Shown: positions 1-7,550 of the stretch, piece by piece
Numbering within the stretch: position 1 is the first letter of the stretch
How the letters are laid out: each line of letters starts with the position of its first letter
Origin: Chitinophaga hostae
GTDB taxonomy: Bacteria; Bacteroidota; Bacteroidia; Chitinophagales; Chitinophagaceae
NCBI RefSeq assembly: GCF_018224885.1
Contig: NZ_JAGTXB010000009.1
Span: forward strand, 1 to 64,000
Reading direction: 5' to 3'
DNA: 64,000 bases
The notes under the pieces: model-generated
Told to the model about the DNA's origin: nothing
Seen by the model: the letters and a program-made list of their open reading frames with translations, nothing else
Databases searched by the model: none
Position numbers and translations under genes: made by a program

Positions 1-1337
1 TTCGCTTTTTCTAAAAGAAGAATTGCCTCTGGAGTAAACCCGCCGGTTGACCATATTTCAAATGTATAAGCATGCTCTCGATAGGTGCCGTTGTCTAACC
101 ATTTTTTCGCTGTAGGTATTTTGTCACTAAGGTATTTGGCAACGAAGGTATCGTCAACCGCATAATTATAGCCTTTGCACTCAACTAATTTAATTTCGTT
201 ATGGTAGACTGCGAATACATCTATTTCCCTTGGCCTCGGCTCTCCTTCTATTCTTAGTTTTTTCCCTATTTCCAGGAATTGGCACATCTGTCCATAGTAG
301 TAGCCAACAGCGAGTTCGAATAAATCCCCCCTTAGATTATTGGTTTTCCCGTCAACAAGCTTAGAAAGCTGCACCATTAAATCAATGTACTTCTCTGGTT
401 CCTTTTTTAGTATTGTGCCTGCATTTGTGATGGTGTTAATCAATGATTTTAGCAGTTCATTATATTCGGCCCCAAATATTTCTCTTATGTTAGCTATAAA
501 GACTCCGTTTTGCTTTAGCTTATTAAGAGCATTAACCTCAACGCCATCCATAATCAATACTGGGAATAATCTAATCCCTGGGCTTGAGGCTTTAATGATA
601 TCGATTTTTTTTATGAAAAAGGATGTTTCGTTAATGCCGGTATTATTGCCAATAAGTACATCAGCAGTTAAAAATCCAGGTTTAAGTATTCCATCCTTAC
701 TTTGGACTAGACCACTAATATAGGAGGGAGCGGTATAAGAAAATTGAAAACCAGAAACTTGGTTGTTGTACTCTCCTTTTGCATAAGAAACTAAGCCTAG
801 ATTTCTACTCCAAGCGTTAAAGTTATTTAGCAAGAGGTTTTTTGTAAATTCGATTGCTTTGTAGTATCTATAATTTATTTCTTCTTTTTGAAACAGAGAT
901 GAGTTTAATTGGTAGTGGTCATTGTCGTATTCATAGATGACACCTAGTTTCATTAGGTTCTCAATCAATGAATGAAAAGTTAAATGCCCTTTTTTATCTG
1001 TAATAGGACTAAATGAATAATTGGCGAGGTCTTTTTTGGCAATAATCCCATGGTGATAGTTCATTGCTGTTATGATTGCGGAATACCTTTTCCCGGCCTT
1101 TTCAAATGCCCTTGCTAAACCTTCAAAATAATTTTCATTGTTAAAGTCGCTTTGATGATAAAGTAGCGATTGCCTGTCTGCAAAGTAACCGTTGAGTTTA
1201 TGAACAGGGCTTGTTAGTCTCTCTATTTTTTTTCTCGCCGCACTTTCTGAAACTTTAGAAGAGCTCACAATGTGAATAATTAAGTCACTTGATAGAGTAG
1301 GGCCATGTTCTTCAAGGTATGAGGCTATTGATTTCAT
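1..1337 (-). CDS. PD-(D/E)XK nuclease-like protein, C-terminus cut by window edge
   Basis: The minus strand is open from an ATG at 1337 to the window edge (445 codons, no stop in frame; I checked every codon). The N-terminal third looks helical and HTH-like (KVSESAARKKIERL near residue 30). The C-terminal part carries the restriction-endonuclease-fold signature: a Glu in RGDLFE (E341), an Asp in REID (D373) and ECK (E386, K388), spaced as in PD-(D/E)XK nucleases. No methylase or ATPase is visible, so the role (defence, repair or element maintenance) is unknown. It is the leftmost gene of an AT-rich island bounded on the right by a serine recombinase at tRNA-Lys. The C-terminus lies outside the window. 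The nuclease fold is a motif-level inference; the coding call is firm. Confidence 0.72.
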   Translation of the reverse strand, partial: MKSIASYLEEHGPTLSSDLIIHIVSSSKVSESAARKKIERLTSPVHKLNGYFADRQSLLYHQSDFNNENYFEGLARAFEKAGKRYSAIITAMNYHHGIIAKKDLANYSFSPITDKKGHLTFHSLIENLMKLGVIYEYDNDHYQLNSSLFQKEEINYRYYKAIEFTKNLLLNNFNAWSRNLGLVSYAKGEYNNQVSGFQFSYTAPSYISGLVQSKDGILKPGFLTADVLIGNNTGINETSFFIKKIDIIKASSPGIRLFPVLIMDGVEVNALNKLKQNGVFIANIREIFGAEYNELLKSLINTITNAGTILKKEPEKYIDLMVQLSKLVDGKTNNLRGDLFELAVGYYYGQMCQFLEIGKKLRIEGEPRPREIDVFAVYHNEIKLVECKGYNYAVDDTFVAKYLSDKIPTAKKWLDNGTYREHAYTFEIWSTGGFTPEAILLLEKA

Positions 1338-1576
1338 AGTGTATCATTTGTTATTGGCGAGAAAGGGCACCATTATGGAATTTTGAGCTGTTTTTGCCTT
1401 ATAAAACTGTCCTGGAATAGTTAAAAAAACCTGTTATTGTTTAATTTTTAATAATGTGTAATAATATTATTAACAAATAAATTGATGGGAATGTCACACC
1501 ACACTATTTATAAAATCCTAACTATCCGTTAGCCCAACGATTTTTTTCTCAGTTTGAGTTTAGCTGGTAAATTATG

Positions 1577-1590
1577 ATGTCAAATGAAAT
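1577..1590. promoter_or_regulatory. Operator-like dyad, left copy
   Basis: ATGTCA-AA-TGAAAT, an imperfect dyad. The 15-mer at 1576-1590 matches the reverse complement of 1997-2011 at 14 of 15 positions. It sits between the end of the 92-aa HTH gene and the start of the nuclease-like gene. Operator function is an inference. Confidence 0.35.
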
Positions 1591-1616
1591 TTCGGATAAG
1601 CAGGGAATTATATGGA

Positions 1617-1895
1617 TTACTGCTTGACATGTTTTTTGTTTTGATTTCTGCTAGCCTTGATTATCAATGCTGCTACTACCAGGTCCTCCACCCCAATCAA
1701 CTCCGCCATCTTCATGATCTCCTTCACCGTAAACCTTCCACAATCCGCCTGCCTTTTCGTAAAATTGTTATAATTAATCCCCAGGTGCCTGGCCATCGTC
1801 GACGGCGGCATAATATCAAAGATTTTGTTGAAATCCGTGATGCCACCGCGTTCTATCAATTCCTTGATCGCATTATATCGTTTATCTTTCGCCAT
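1617..1895 (-). CDS. Small helix-turn-helix protein (92 aa)
   Basis: A basic, helical 92-residue protein. Residues about 27-75 (FDIMPPSTMARHLGINYNNF followed by a KRQADCGRFTVKEIMKMAELI stretch) read like a helix-turn-helix with a specificity helix around the NYNNF segment, followed by a hydrophobic C-terminal helix. I do not recognise a named family; small HTH proteins like this are common in Bacteroidota accessory DNA. The gene lies in the island and is flanked by two related dyad sequences (1577-1590 and 1997-2010). These could be its operators, the right one next to a predicted promoter. A DNA-binding role is inferred from sequence pattern only. Confidence 0.6.
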   Translation of the reverse strand: MAKDKRYNAIKELIERGGITDFNKIFDIMPPSTMARHLGINYNNFTKRQADCGRFTVKEIMKMAELIGVEDLVVAALIIKASRNQNKKHVKQ

Positions 1896-1996
1896 ACATT
1901 TAAAGTAGCAAAAAATATCCTAAAGCATAATGATTTGGTTATTAATAGTAATTAATTTGTTTAATTTTAATTATCAAAATGATTATCATTAGTCGC

Positions 1997-2010
1997 ATTT
2001 CATTTGAAAT
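1997..2010. promoter_or_regulatory. Operator-like dyad, right copy
   Basis: ATTTCA-TT-TGAAAT, a perfect 6+6 dyad with a 2-bp spacer. It lies about 100 bp upstream of the HTH gene start and 7 bp before the TATCTTTG -7 box at 2017. A bound repressor here could block the promoter of the structured RNA. Confidence 0.4.
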
Positions 2011-2016
2011 CTTCCC

Positions 2017-2024
2017 TATCTTTG
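2017..2024 (+). promoter_or_regulatory. -7 promoter box TATCTTTG
   Basis: Exact match to the Bacteroidota -7 consensus TAnnTTTG. No convincing -33 TTTG is seen at the usual spacing. Transcription would begin near 2030, immediately before the first of four consecutive hairpins. Confidence 0.4.
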
Positions 2025-2030
2025 TTCTGT

Positions 2031-2275
2031 TATAGCGCCTGAAACACCGTTTTAGGCATAACTGATAAAAATATTAGCTTTGCGGGGCTTCTTAAAGAAT
2101 ATCCGCATTGCCATCGTTCTCATTCTCTTACGCCTTCGGAAGCCAGGGAATCGAGTAGGGCGGTGCCTGCACCATATTGGCGCAGGCTCGCTTGTTGGTT
2201 ACCTGGGCTTCCGAAGGCGTACAGGTACCGCAAGTTGAGTTCTGCGCTAATTTTTTTTGCGCAGTGGTCAACTAT
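2031..2275 (+). ncRNA. Candidate structured RNA or long leader, four hairpins
   Basis: Starting at the predicted transcription start there are four consecutive stems. 2037-2057 is a 9-bp stem with a 3-nt loop. 2082-2106 pairs GCGG with CCGC plus an inner TTC/GAA. 2129-2221 is a stem of about 19 bp with one bulge, enclosing an inner hairpin at 2165-2187. 2234-2272 is a two-part stem (GTTGA/TCAAC and CTGCGC/GCGCAG) over a T-rich loop. No long ORF covers the interval. It could be a free-standing ncRNA or a leader of the 83-aa gene at 2301. I do not recognise any known RNA family in it. Confidence 0.45.
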
Positions 2276-2300
2276 TGCCTAACCATCAACCACTCTCTTT

Positions 2301-2552
2301 ATGCAACGGATGATAGGACCACAACGGGATAATATTCTGAGTGAAATTTATTCAAAGCTAATTGCACTGTCCCATACCTTTCGTGAGAAGGTGGAGGAGG
2401 AGTGTGGATGGAGTACGCCAACCTTTTACCGCAAACAAAGGCTAATTACAGGTTTAAGCAATGCTGAAAAAGAGAAGATCGCGGAAGTATTCGACGATGT
2501 GATTGACAGCATTGCAGAAAGCCGTAATAAGTATCGCCGCCCTAATTGGTGA
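2301..2552 (+). CDS. Hypothetical small protein (83 aa)
   Basis: An 83-residue helical, charged protein with a possible HTH segment (ECGWSTPTFYRKQRL) followed by an acidic helix. I do not recognise a family. A second in-frame ATG at 2310 is equally possible as the start. It follows the structured region 2031-2275 and is read in the same direction, so it may share that transcript. It is island DNA and its function is unknown. Confidence 0.5.
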   Translation: MQRMIGPQRDNILSEIYSKLIALSHTFREKVEEECGWSTPTFYRKQRLITGLSNAEKEKIAEVFDDVIDSIAESRNKYRRPNW

Positions 2553-2664
2553 TTTCCCAAACTAGATTATTGGTAGTAGCTCTATTCCCATAAAGAGGAG
2601 TAGTGGGAGTTCTTTGACATATTGAGAATAGGATACCTGCGGAGTGGGCCTCCGTAGGAAAGGA

Positions 2665-3348
2665 CTATATGCGTTCTATATATCGTTCGATACTCTTCTT
2701 TACCTCTGTAATTTTATATTCAGGGAAGGAGGTGGATAGGAATTTTTCCAGCGCTGCTGCTGTTCCTGGCTGCCTCCATTCGAAAACGGGAAAGCTGATT
2801 AAGCCTGTAGGATGCTGTTGTTGGATGAAAGCAACTAAGGGAATATAAGGAGGAGCCAAGTAGATAGCGTTTTCAATCATTTTATCATAGAGTTCAGGTT
2901 TGAAGCTTTTTTTAAAAGTTCCAATGATATGCATCGCTGTTAAGCTCTCATATATCGCCCTTACCATTCCTGCATAACTGGAAATGCCCTCATCCATAAA
3001 GAAGTCTACAAGGTAGTCTTTAAAACGTTCGTCCATTGGTTCTAATAGGTCAGTAGCTAAATACTTATACTCCTGGGCAAACTGTTCAAGGGAGAACGTA
3101 TCCGTGTGTTTATCGACAATATACTCAATCAGGCGGCTTTCCTGTTCTTTGATCTGTTCTATGCTTGTTTCCAGTTCCGCGTATTTGGGACGGCTAAATA
3201 GATCAAAGTAGTAGCTTTTAAAGAAGATAGACTTGCGGTCAAAGGTCACCTGCATGTACAAGGGATGAACATCTTTGCCATGGAAACGGACCGGCTTAAT
3301 CCGTTCATTGAAATACGGTTTGTAAGTGACTTTATATGTCTTTGCCAA
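2665..3348 (-). CDS. Hypothetical island protein (227 aa)
   Basis: A 227-residue soluble protein with no signal peptide or membrane segment. The N-terminus (KVTYKPYFNERIKPVRFHGK, then a beta-rich stretch ending KSYYFDLFSRPKY) resembles the small arm-type beta domains of Bacteroidota phage-integrase-like proteins, but no catalytic integrase domain follows; the rest is helical. A TAGTTTTG -7 box on the minus strand at 3406-3399 would give a leader of about 44 nt. It is divergent from the recombinase operon. Function is unknown; the resemblance is weak. Confidence 0.6.
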   Translation of the reverse strand: MAKTYKVTYKPYFNERIKPVRFHGKDVHPLYMQVTFDRKSIFFKSYYFDLFSRPKYAELETSIEQIKEQESRLIEYIVDKHTDTFSLEQFAQEYKYLATDLLEPMDERFKDYLVDFFMDEGISSYAGMVRAIYESLTAMHIIGTFKKSFKPELYDKMIENAIYLAPPYIPLVAFIQQQHPTGLISFPVFEWRQPGTAAALEKFLSTSFPEYKITEVKKSIERYIERI

Positions 3349-3497
3349 TGTTTACTTCATTTTACCTTCTTACACGAATTTAAGAAAAAAAGTTTTACCA
3401 AAACTATATTTTCATCAAAACTTTCGTATATTAGTATTCATAGCCCTGCTCTATGGGGAAATTGTGGTGGTTAGTAACGTGAAAATGAAAATGGGTT

Positions 3498-3695
3498 ATG
3501 GAAAGAATGAAGCCGGACACGGCAGTAGAGATACTGCAAAGGCATGGTTTACAGGTAAGCAGGGAACAGGCCGCATTGATCTTAGAATTTGTTTACACTA
3601 TGGCGGAAATCGCTGTAGCTCAATGTTTACGTGATGAAGATAGCAGACTTATACATTCGGGTGAGTACAGACGAACAGGCAGAGAAGGGCTATAG
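3498..3695 (+). CDS. Small protein upstream of and overlapping the recombinase (65 aa)
   Basis: A 65-aa protein (KPDTAVEILQRHGLQVSREQ, then an aliphatic helix) of the type often found directly upstream of serine recombinases in Bacteroidota mobile elements. The start may be 3498 or the ATG at 3507, which gives the MKPDTAVEIL start that looks family-typical. Its last 65 bp overlap the recombinase in another frame, implying translational coupling. Its role in the element (directionality factor or regulator) is not known to me; the position suggests a recombination accessory. Confidence 0.6.
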   Translation: MERMKPDTAVEILQRHGLQVSREQAALILEFVYTMAEIAVAQCLRDEDSRLIHSGEYRRTGREGL

Positions 3696-5181
3696 CCAGC
3701 GTAATCAGGAAGAAATGCTTCGCAAGTATTGCGAATTGAATACTATCCAGATACGTAGGATTGTATACGAAGATCATTCTGCCAAAACTTTTAACCGTCC
3801 TGAGTGGCAAAAGCTGCTGGCTGACTTACGTAAACATAGAGGACAAACGGACCTAATCCTATTTACAAAATGGGATAGATTCAGTAGGAACGCCGGTGAT
3901 GCCTACCAGATGATTAGCTTGTTAAGAAACACGGGGGTTGAACCGCAGGCGATTGAGCAGCCTTTAGATTTGTCTGTCCCGGAAAACAAAATGATGCTGG
4001 CGTTTTATCTCGCAGCACCAGAGGTAGAGAATGATCGCAGGGCTTTAAATACCTTTTCAGGTATGCGCCGTGCAAAGAAGGAAGGTCGATGGATGGGAAC
4101 AGCGCCCTTTGGTTATGCCAATAAGGTTACGGAAGTCGGCAACAAATATATCTCCCCTAAGAAGCCACACGCTGGAATTATTCAATGGGTATTTGATACA
4201 TTGGCGAAAGGTATATTTACCACGGAACAGGTTTGGAAGCAAGCGAAAGCCAAAGGACTAGGTATTTGCAAGAACGGCTTTTGGGTGCTGGTGCGTAACC
4301 CCGTTTATTGTGGGCAGATTTTCATTCCAAAGTACAAAGAGGAAGAAGCGCATTTCGTGAAAGGGCAACATGAGCCAGTTATATCCGAAGCACTTTTTTA
4401 CGAAGTACAAGATGTATTAGACGGAAGAAAGAAGAAACAGCGATTACAAATTGAGGTAGACGAAAATCTGCCGCTTCGCGGTTTCCTTGTCTGCCCTCGT
4501 TGCGGAAGGGTGTTAACCGGCAGCGCATCTAAAGGAAAATACAGGTACTATCATTACTATCATTGTTCCTCGTCTTGCGGTAGCCGGTTTAGAACGGATG
4601 CCGTTAATAAGCTATTTGTAGTAGAGTTGAAGAAACTAGTTCCGCATCCGGGTATGTTGGAGATATACAAATCTGCTATTATCAGCGAGTATAACAGCCA
4701 GACTAAAGACCACATGAATGGCCGCCGGTTGTTACTCGAACGACTGGAAGAACTAAACAAACAGTTAGCGAAGGCAAGGCGTTTAATGCTAAAGGAAGAA
4801 ATTACCGCAGCGGAGTACCGCGAAATAAAAGCAGAATATCAACCCGAAATAAATTCCTTGGAGGCACAAGTATCGAGCTATCCAACAACCTCCAATAAGA
4901 TTGACGACCTGATTAACAAGGCCGTGGATAACGTTTCCCGAATGGATTGCCTGTTTGAAAATGGAACGGTGACAGAAAAGCGCATGATCGTGAGTTCGAT
5001 CTATCCGGAAAAATTGATTTTTGACGGTGTTAATTATCGAACTCCCCGCATCAACGAAGCCGTTCGTCTGATATGTACGCTGGACGAGGCTTTCGGAGAA
5101 ATAAAAAAAGGACATTCCAGTCATAAAACCGAAATGTCCTTCAAGGTGACCCCCCTGGGGCTCGAACCCAGGACCTACTGA
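3631..5181 (+). CDS. Large serine recombinase (site-specific integrase)
   Basis: 516 aa. The resolvase catalytic domain is at residues about 5-150 (DLYIRVSTDEQAEKGYS with the nucleophile Ser; TKWDRFSRN). A Recombinase domain follows at about 165-265. A zinc ribbon with CPRC and CSSSCGSRF cysteines lies near 290-325, then a coiled coil near 370-430. This order is standard for large serine integrases that insert and excise elements. The first codon can be GTG 3631 or ATG 3634. The reading frame runs past the expected protein end, through a terminator-like hairpin, and stops 35 bp inside tRNA-Lys, so the last dozen residues (PLGLEPRTY end) are antisense tRNA sequence. This marks the right junction of the island. 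Confidence 0.93.
   Translation: MMKIADLYIRVSTDEQAEKGYSQRNQEEMLRKYCELNTIQIRRIVYEDHSAKTFNRPEWQKLLADLRKHRGQTDLILFTKWDRFSRNAGDAYQMISLLRNTGVEPQAIEQPLDLSVPENKMMLAFYLAAPEVENDRRALNTFSGMRRAKKEGRWMGTAPFGYANKVTEVGNKYISPKKPHAGIIQWVFDTLAKGIFTTEQVWKQAKAKGLGICKNGFWVLVRNPVYCGQIFIPKYKEEEAHFVKGQHEPVISEALFYEVQDVLDGRKKKQRLQIEVDENLPLRGFLVCPRCGRVLTGSASKGKYRYYHYYHCSSSCGSRFRTDAVNKLFVVELKKLVPHPGMLEIYKSAIISEYNSQTKDHMNGRRLLLERLEELNKQLAKARRLMLKEEITAAEYREIKAEYQPEINSLEAQVSSYPTTSNKIDDLINKAVDNVSRMDCLFENGTVTEKRMIVSSIYPEKLIFDGVNYRTPRINEAVRLICTLDEAFGEIKKGHSSHKTEMSFKVTPLGLEPRTY
5103..5142 (-). terminator. Intrinsic terminator of tRNA-Lys, inside the recombinase reading frame
   Basis: On the minus strand a stem AAGGACATT / AATGTCCTT with a 16-nt loop is followed by a run of seven T residues, directly downstream of the tRNA 3' end. 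It lies within the last 25 codons of the recombinase frame. Confidence 0.6.
5147..5181. other. Probable island attachment junction at the tRNA-Lys 3' end
   Basis: The integrase gene terminates inside the 3' half of the tRNA, the usual arrangement at a tRNA-integrated element. A duplicate of this tRNA 3' segment is expected at the far end of the island; I do not see it between 1 and 5,100, so the other end would lie left of the window. The exact core is not determined. Confidence 0.5.
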
Positions 5182-5220
5182 TTAAGAGTCAGTAGCTCTA
5201 ACCAACTGAGCTAGGGAGTC
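5147..5220 (-). tRNA. tRNA-Lys (anticodon CTT)
   Basis: A 74-nt cloverleaf on the minus strand. The acceptor stem is GACTCCC / GGGGGTC with one G-T pair; the D arm is GCTC...GAGC; the anticodon stem ACTGA/TCAGT surrounds loop CTCTTAA (anticodon CTT); the T arm CTGGG/CCCAG carries TTCGAGC. The discriminator is A and CCA is not encoded. Its 3' end faces the island and overlaps the recombinase stop. Confidence 0.93.
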
Positions 5221-5277
5221 ATTCCTCACGCCCTTGTAAAAAAAACGTGAGCGCAAATTTAACGGTTCTTCTGAATA

Positions 5278-5304
5278 TTTGTGTACTTTATTTAATTAAA
5301 TTTG
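5278..5304 (+). promoter_or_regulatory. Possible thiolase promoter
   Basis: TTTG at 5278-5281 and TAAATTTG at 5297-5304 match the Bacteroidota -33 and -7 boxes, but the 15-bp spacing is shorter than usual. Transcription would start about 70 bp before the thiolase ATG. Confidence 0.3.
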
Positions 5305-5380
5305 GATAGAGGGATGAAATGTGGATAAATATCCATTATGTTGATAATCTAACCGTTAGCTCATTATAAAATATTTTTTC

Positions 5381-6559
5381 ATGCAAGATGCTTATATCGT
5401 TGCCGGATACCGCACTGCGGTGGGTAAGTCCAAAAGAGGGGGATTTCGCTTTTACAGACCCGATGACCTGGCTGTAGATGTCATCACGGGGTTGTTGCAA
5501 TCCTTGCCACAGCTGGATCCTAAGCGGGTCGACGACCTGATTGTAGGAAATGCGGTGCCGGAAGCAGAACAGGGTTTACAGATCGGCCGTATGATTTCTG
5601 TGAGGGCATTGGGGATCGATGTGCCGGGCATGACGGTTAATCGTTATTGCGCATCCGGACTGGAAACCATTGCTATTGCTACGGCTAAAATACAAACCGG
5701 TATGGCAGATTGCATCATTGCCGGTGGTACGGAAAGTATGAGCCTGGTGCCGGTAGCAGGATGGAAAACCGTACCGAACTATACAGTTGCCAGTACAAAT
5801 CCGGATTATTATATTGGCATGGGACTCACCGCTGAAGCAGTGGCTAATGAATTCAAGGTAAGCCGCCAGGACCAGGATGAGTTCTCATTTAAATCACATC
5901 AGAAGGCGCTGAATGCCATTCAGAACGGCTATTTTAAGCCAGGCATTCTTCCGGTTACAGTGGAGGAAGTATATGTAGATGGTAACGGAAAGAAACAAAA
6001 GCGCTCTTATACCGTTGATACGGACGAAGGGCCGCGCGCAGACACTTCTATGGAAGCACTGGGCAAACTGAAACCTGTTTTTGCGGCGGGGGGGTCTGTT
6101 ACGGCAGGTAACTCCTCCCAAACATCAGACGGCGCCGCTTTCGTGGTGGTGATGAGCGAACGTATGGTAAACGAGCTGGGACTCAAGCCTATCGGTCGTT
6201 TGGTGGGATGTGTGTCGGCAGGGGTACATCCGCGTATAATGGGGGTAGGCCCGGTGGCCGCTATCCCCAAGGTGCTGCAGCGTACCGGCAAAACCCTGTC
6301 AGATATCGACCTGGTAGAACTGAATGAGGCATTTGCTTCCCAGTCTATTGCCGTGATCCGTGAGCTGGGCATCAATCCCGATATCGTGAATATTAATGGC
6401 GGCGCTATTGCGCTGGGACATCCGCTGGGATGTACCGGTGCAAAACTAACCGTACAAATATTGGGTGATTTAAAACGATTGAATAAAAAGTATGGTATCG
6501 TAACCGCCTGTGTAGGCGGCGGACAAGGCATTGCAGGTATCATAGAAAATATCAGTTAA
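5381..6559 (+). CDS. fadA: Acetyl-CoA C-acyltransferase (3-ketoacyl-CoA thiolase)
   Basis: A 392-aa thiolase, full length for the family. It cleaves 3-ketoacyl-CoA with CoA in beta-oxidation. The acyl-accepting Cys90 is in NRYCASGLE, the catalytic His347 in ALGHPLG and the second Cys377 in CVGGGQG; the substrate-loop and glycine motifs are intact. It is a single-gene unit between tRNA-Lys and a bidirectional terminator. Its likely pathway partner, a FadN-type dehydrogenase/hydratase, is at 60,936, far away in this window. The biosynthetic direction (acetoacetyl-CoA thiolase) cannot be excluded from sequence alone. Confidence 0.92.
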   Translation: MQDAYIVAGYRTAVGKSKRGGFRFYRPDDLAVDVITGLLQSLPQLDPKRVDDLIVGNAVPEAEQGLQIGRMISVRALGIDVPGMTVNRYCASGLETIAIATAKIQTGMADCIIAGGTESMSLVPVAGWKTVPNYTVASTNPDYYIGMGLTAEAVANEFKVSRQDQDEFSFKSHQKALNAIQNGYFKPGILPVTVEEVYVDGNGKKQKRSYTVDTDEGPRADTSMEALGKLKPVFAAGGSVTAGNSSQTSDGAAFVVVMSERMVNELGLKPIGRLVGCVSAGVHPRIMGVGPVAAIPKVLQRTGKTLSDIDLVELNEAFASQSIAVIRELGINPDIVNINGGAIALGHPLGCTGAKLTVQILGDLKRLNKKYGIVTACVGGGQGIAGIIENIS

Positions 6560-6586
6560 TACCGGTCAACTCAAGTCTATAACGGG

Positions 6587-6612
6587 AAAAGGAGCCATGG
6601 GCTCCTTTTTTT
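6587..6612. terminator. Bidirectional terminator
   Basis: GGAGCC-ATG-GGCTCC hairpin with A4 on the left and T7 on the right. It serves the thiolase (+), and weakly the XRE gene (-), whose stop codon sits in the T run. Confidence 0.75.
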
Positions 6613-6907
6613 ATTCCGCTTGTTCCGGCGTATCGTAGATCTCCAGCTGGCTAAGGCGCTGGTAATTGATGGACTTTAATTTCCCCGGATCCTCAAATAC
6701 AATTTTGTGCAGCTGTGCAGGTTGAAGAAGATCAATGCCAAATACGGCCTTCATTCGTTCATGGAAAAAACGGCTGCCCTTCGATCGGCCGGATTCGTAA
6801 GTAACAAAGCAGCCTCGCGGTATGCCTAATATATCACTCATTTCCTGCTGGGTTAACTGCAGCTCTTTGCGTATCAGTTTGATGAAACGTTTATTGTAAG
6901 CAAACAT
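6611..6907 (-). CDS. XRE-family HTH regulator (98 aa)
   Basis: The N-terminal Cro/C1-type HTH spans residues about 8-62: KLIRKELQLTQQEMSDILG, then IPRGCFVTYESGRSKGS. A short C-terminal tail of about 35 residues has no recognised domain. It stands alone, convergent with the thiolase. Two direct TGTAACAA repeats 19 bp apart lie 19-45 bp upstream of its start codon and may be an autoregulatory site. The target genes are unknown. Confidence 0.8.
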   Translation of the reverse strand: MFAYNKRFIKLIRKELQLTQQEMSDILGIPRGCFVTYESGRSKGSRFFHERMKAVFGIDLLQPAQLHKIVFEDPGKLKSINYQRLSQLEIYDTPEQAE

Positions 6908-6925
6908 GGGTTAAGTTATTAAAAT

Positions 6926-6952
6926 TGTAACAAAATTGCACCACTGTAACAA
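6926..6952. promoter_or_regulatory. Direct-repeat operator candidate
   Basis: TGTAACAA at 6926-6933 and again at 6945-6952, 19 bp apart (about two helical turns), just upstream of the XRE start codon. Confidence 0.35.
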
Positions 6953-6960
6953 TTATTAAC

Positions 6961-6968
6961 TATCTTTG
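6961..6968 (+). promoter_or_regulatory. -7 box TATCTTTG facing the intergenic region
   Basis: Matches TAnnTTTG, directed rightward away from the XRE gene. The next gene on this strand starts at 7551, so it would make a leader of about 580 nt or an unannotated short transcript. Confidence 0.25.
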
Positions 6969-7550
6969 TATTGTAATATGTAAGTTGTTGATATTAATAG
7001 AATTAAATTGATACAATAGCTTGTTTTTTGGATAAAATATTTTCATTTTGAGCATGGGTTACCCGTTACCGTTAATACCGGTAAAAACAGGGAAACATCA
7101 GCTACTGCCTTCAGTTACTAACAACTGTTGAAAAAATCGGGAGGTTTGTGAGGGTGGGAAGTTGTAAAATAATTTAACTGAGTTACAAACCGGCGTATCG
7201 CCGCATGTTGATTAATCATCGCCATCTCTTTTTTGTGCAAACAAAAAAAGCCAAAGGGACTGTCTTTCTTTCCAGGAACCGGCAGCTCCCTTTTGGCATG
7301 TCTGTATATCGACAGACAATAACCAAAGTTATGTATTTTCGAATGCGTACCCAAATAAAAATATTCATAACTTACTGAATATCAAAATGATATGATCAGT
7401 TTCAATTCGATATTGGAAACGGCAAAATGATCTTTGCAGTATCATATTTTCATTTCTTAATAATATAATCTGCCTTTCGCTTTAATTAGATTAAAGTTTT
7501 TGTTAATTTGGCGCTATAATCGGCCCCTAGCCATCAACCATATCATATTT
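6969..7550. other. Intergenic region without a supported gene
   Basis: About 580 bp. It contains an imperfect dyad (GCCAAAGGGA near 7250 against TCCCTTTTGGC near 7282) and a 7-bp dyad TGTCTGT/ACAGACA at 7299-7318. A 78-codon minus-strand frame (7118-7354) has no family features and I do not call it a gene. Confidence 0.4.

Noticed and set aside
2130..2220. Integron attC-like site or retron RNA
   Set aside because: No integron integrase or reverse transcriptase is present and the attC core motifs are not seen; kept only as an RNA candidate.
7118..7354. 78-codon minus-strand frame in the gap before the DUF1800 gene
   Set aside because: No family features, no promoter and odd composition.
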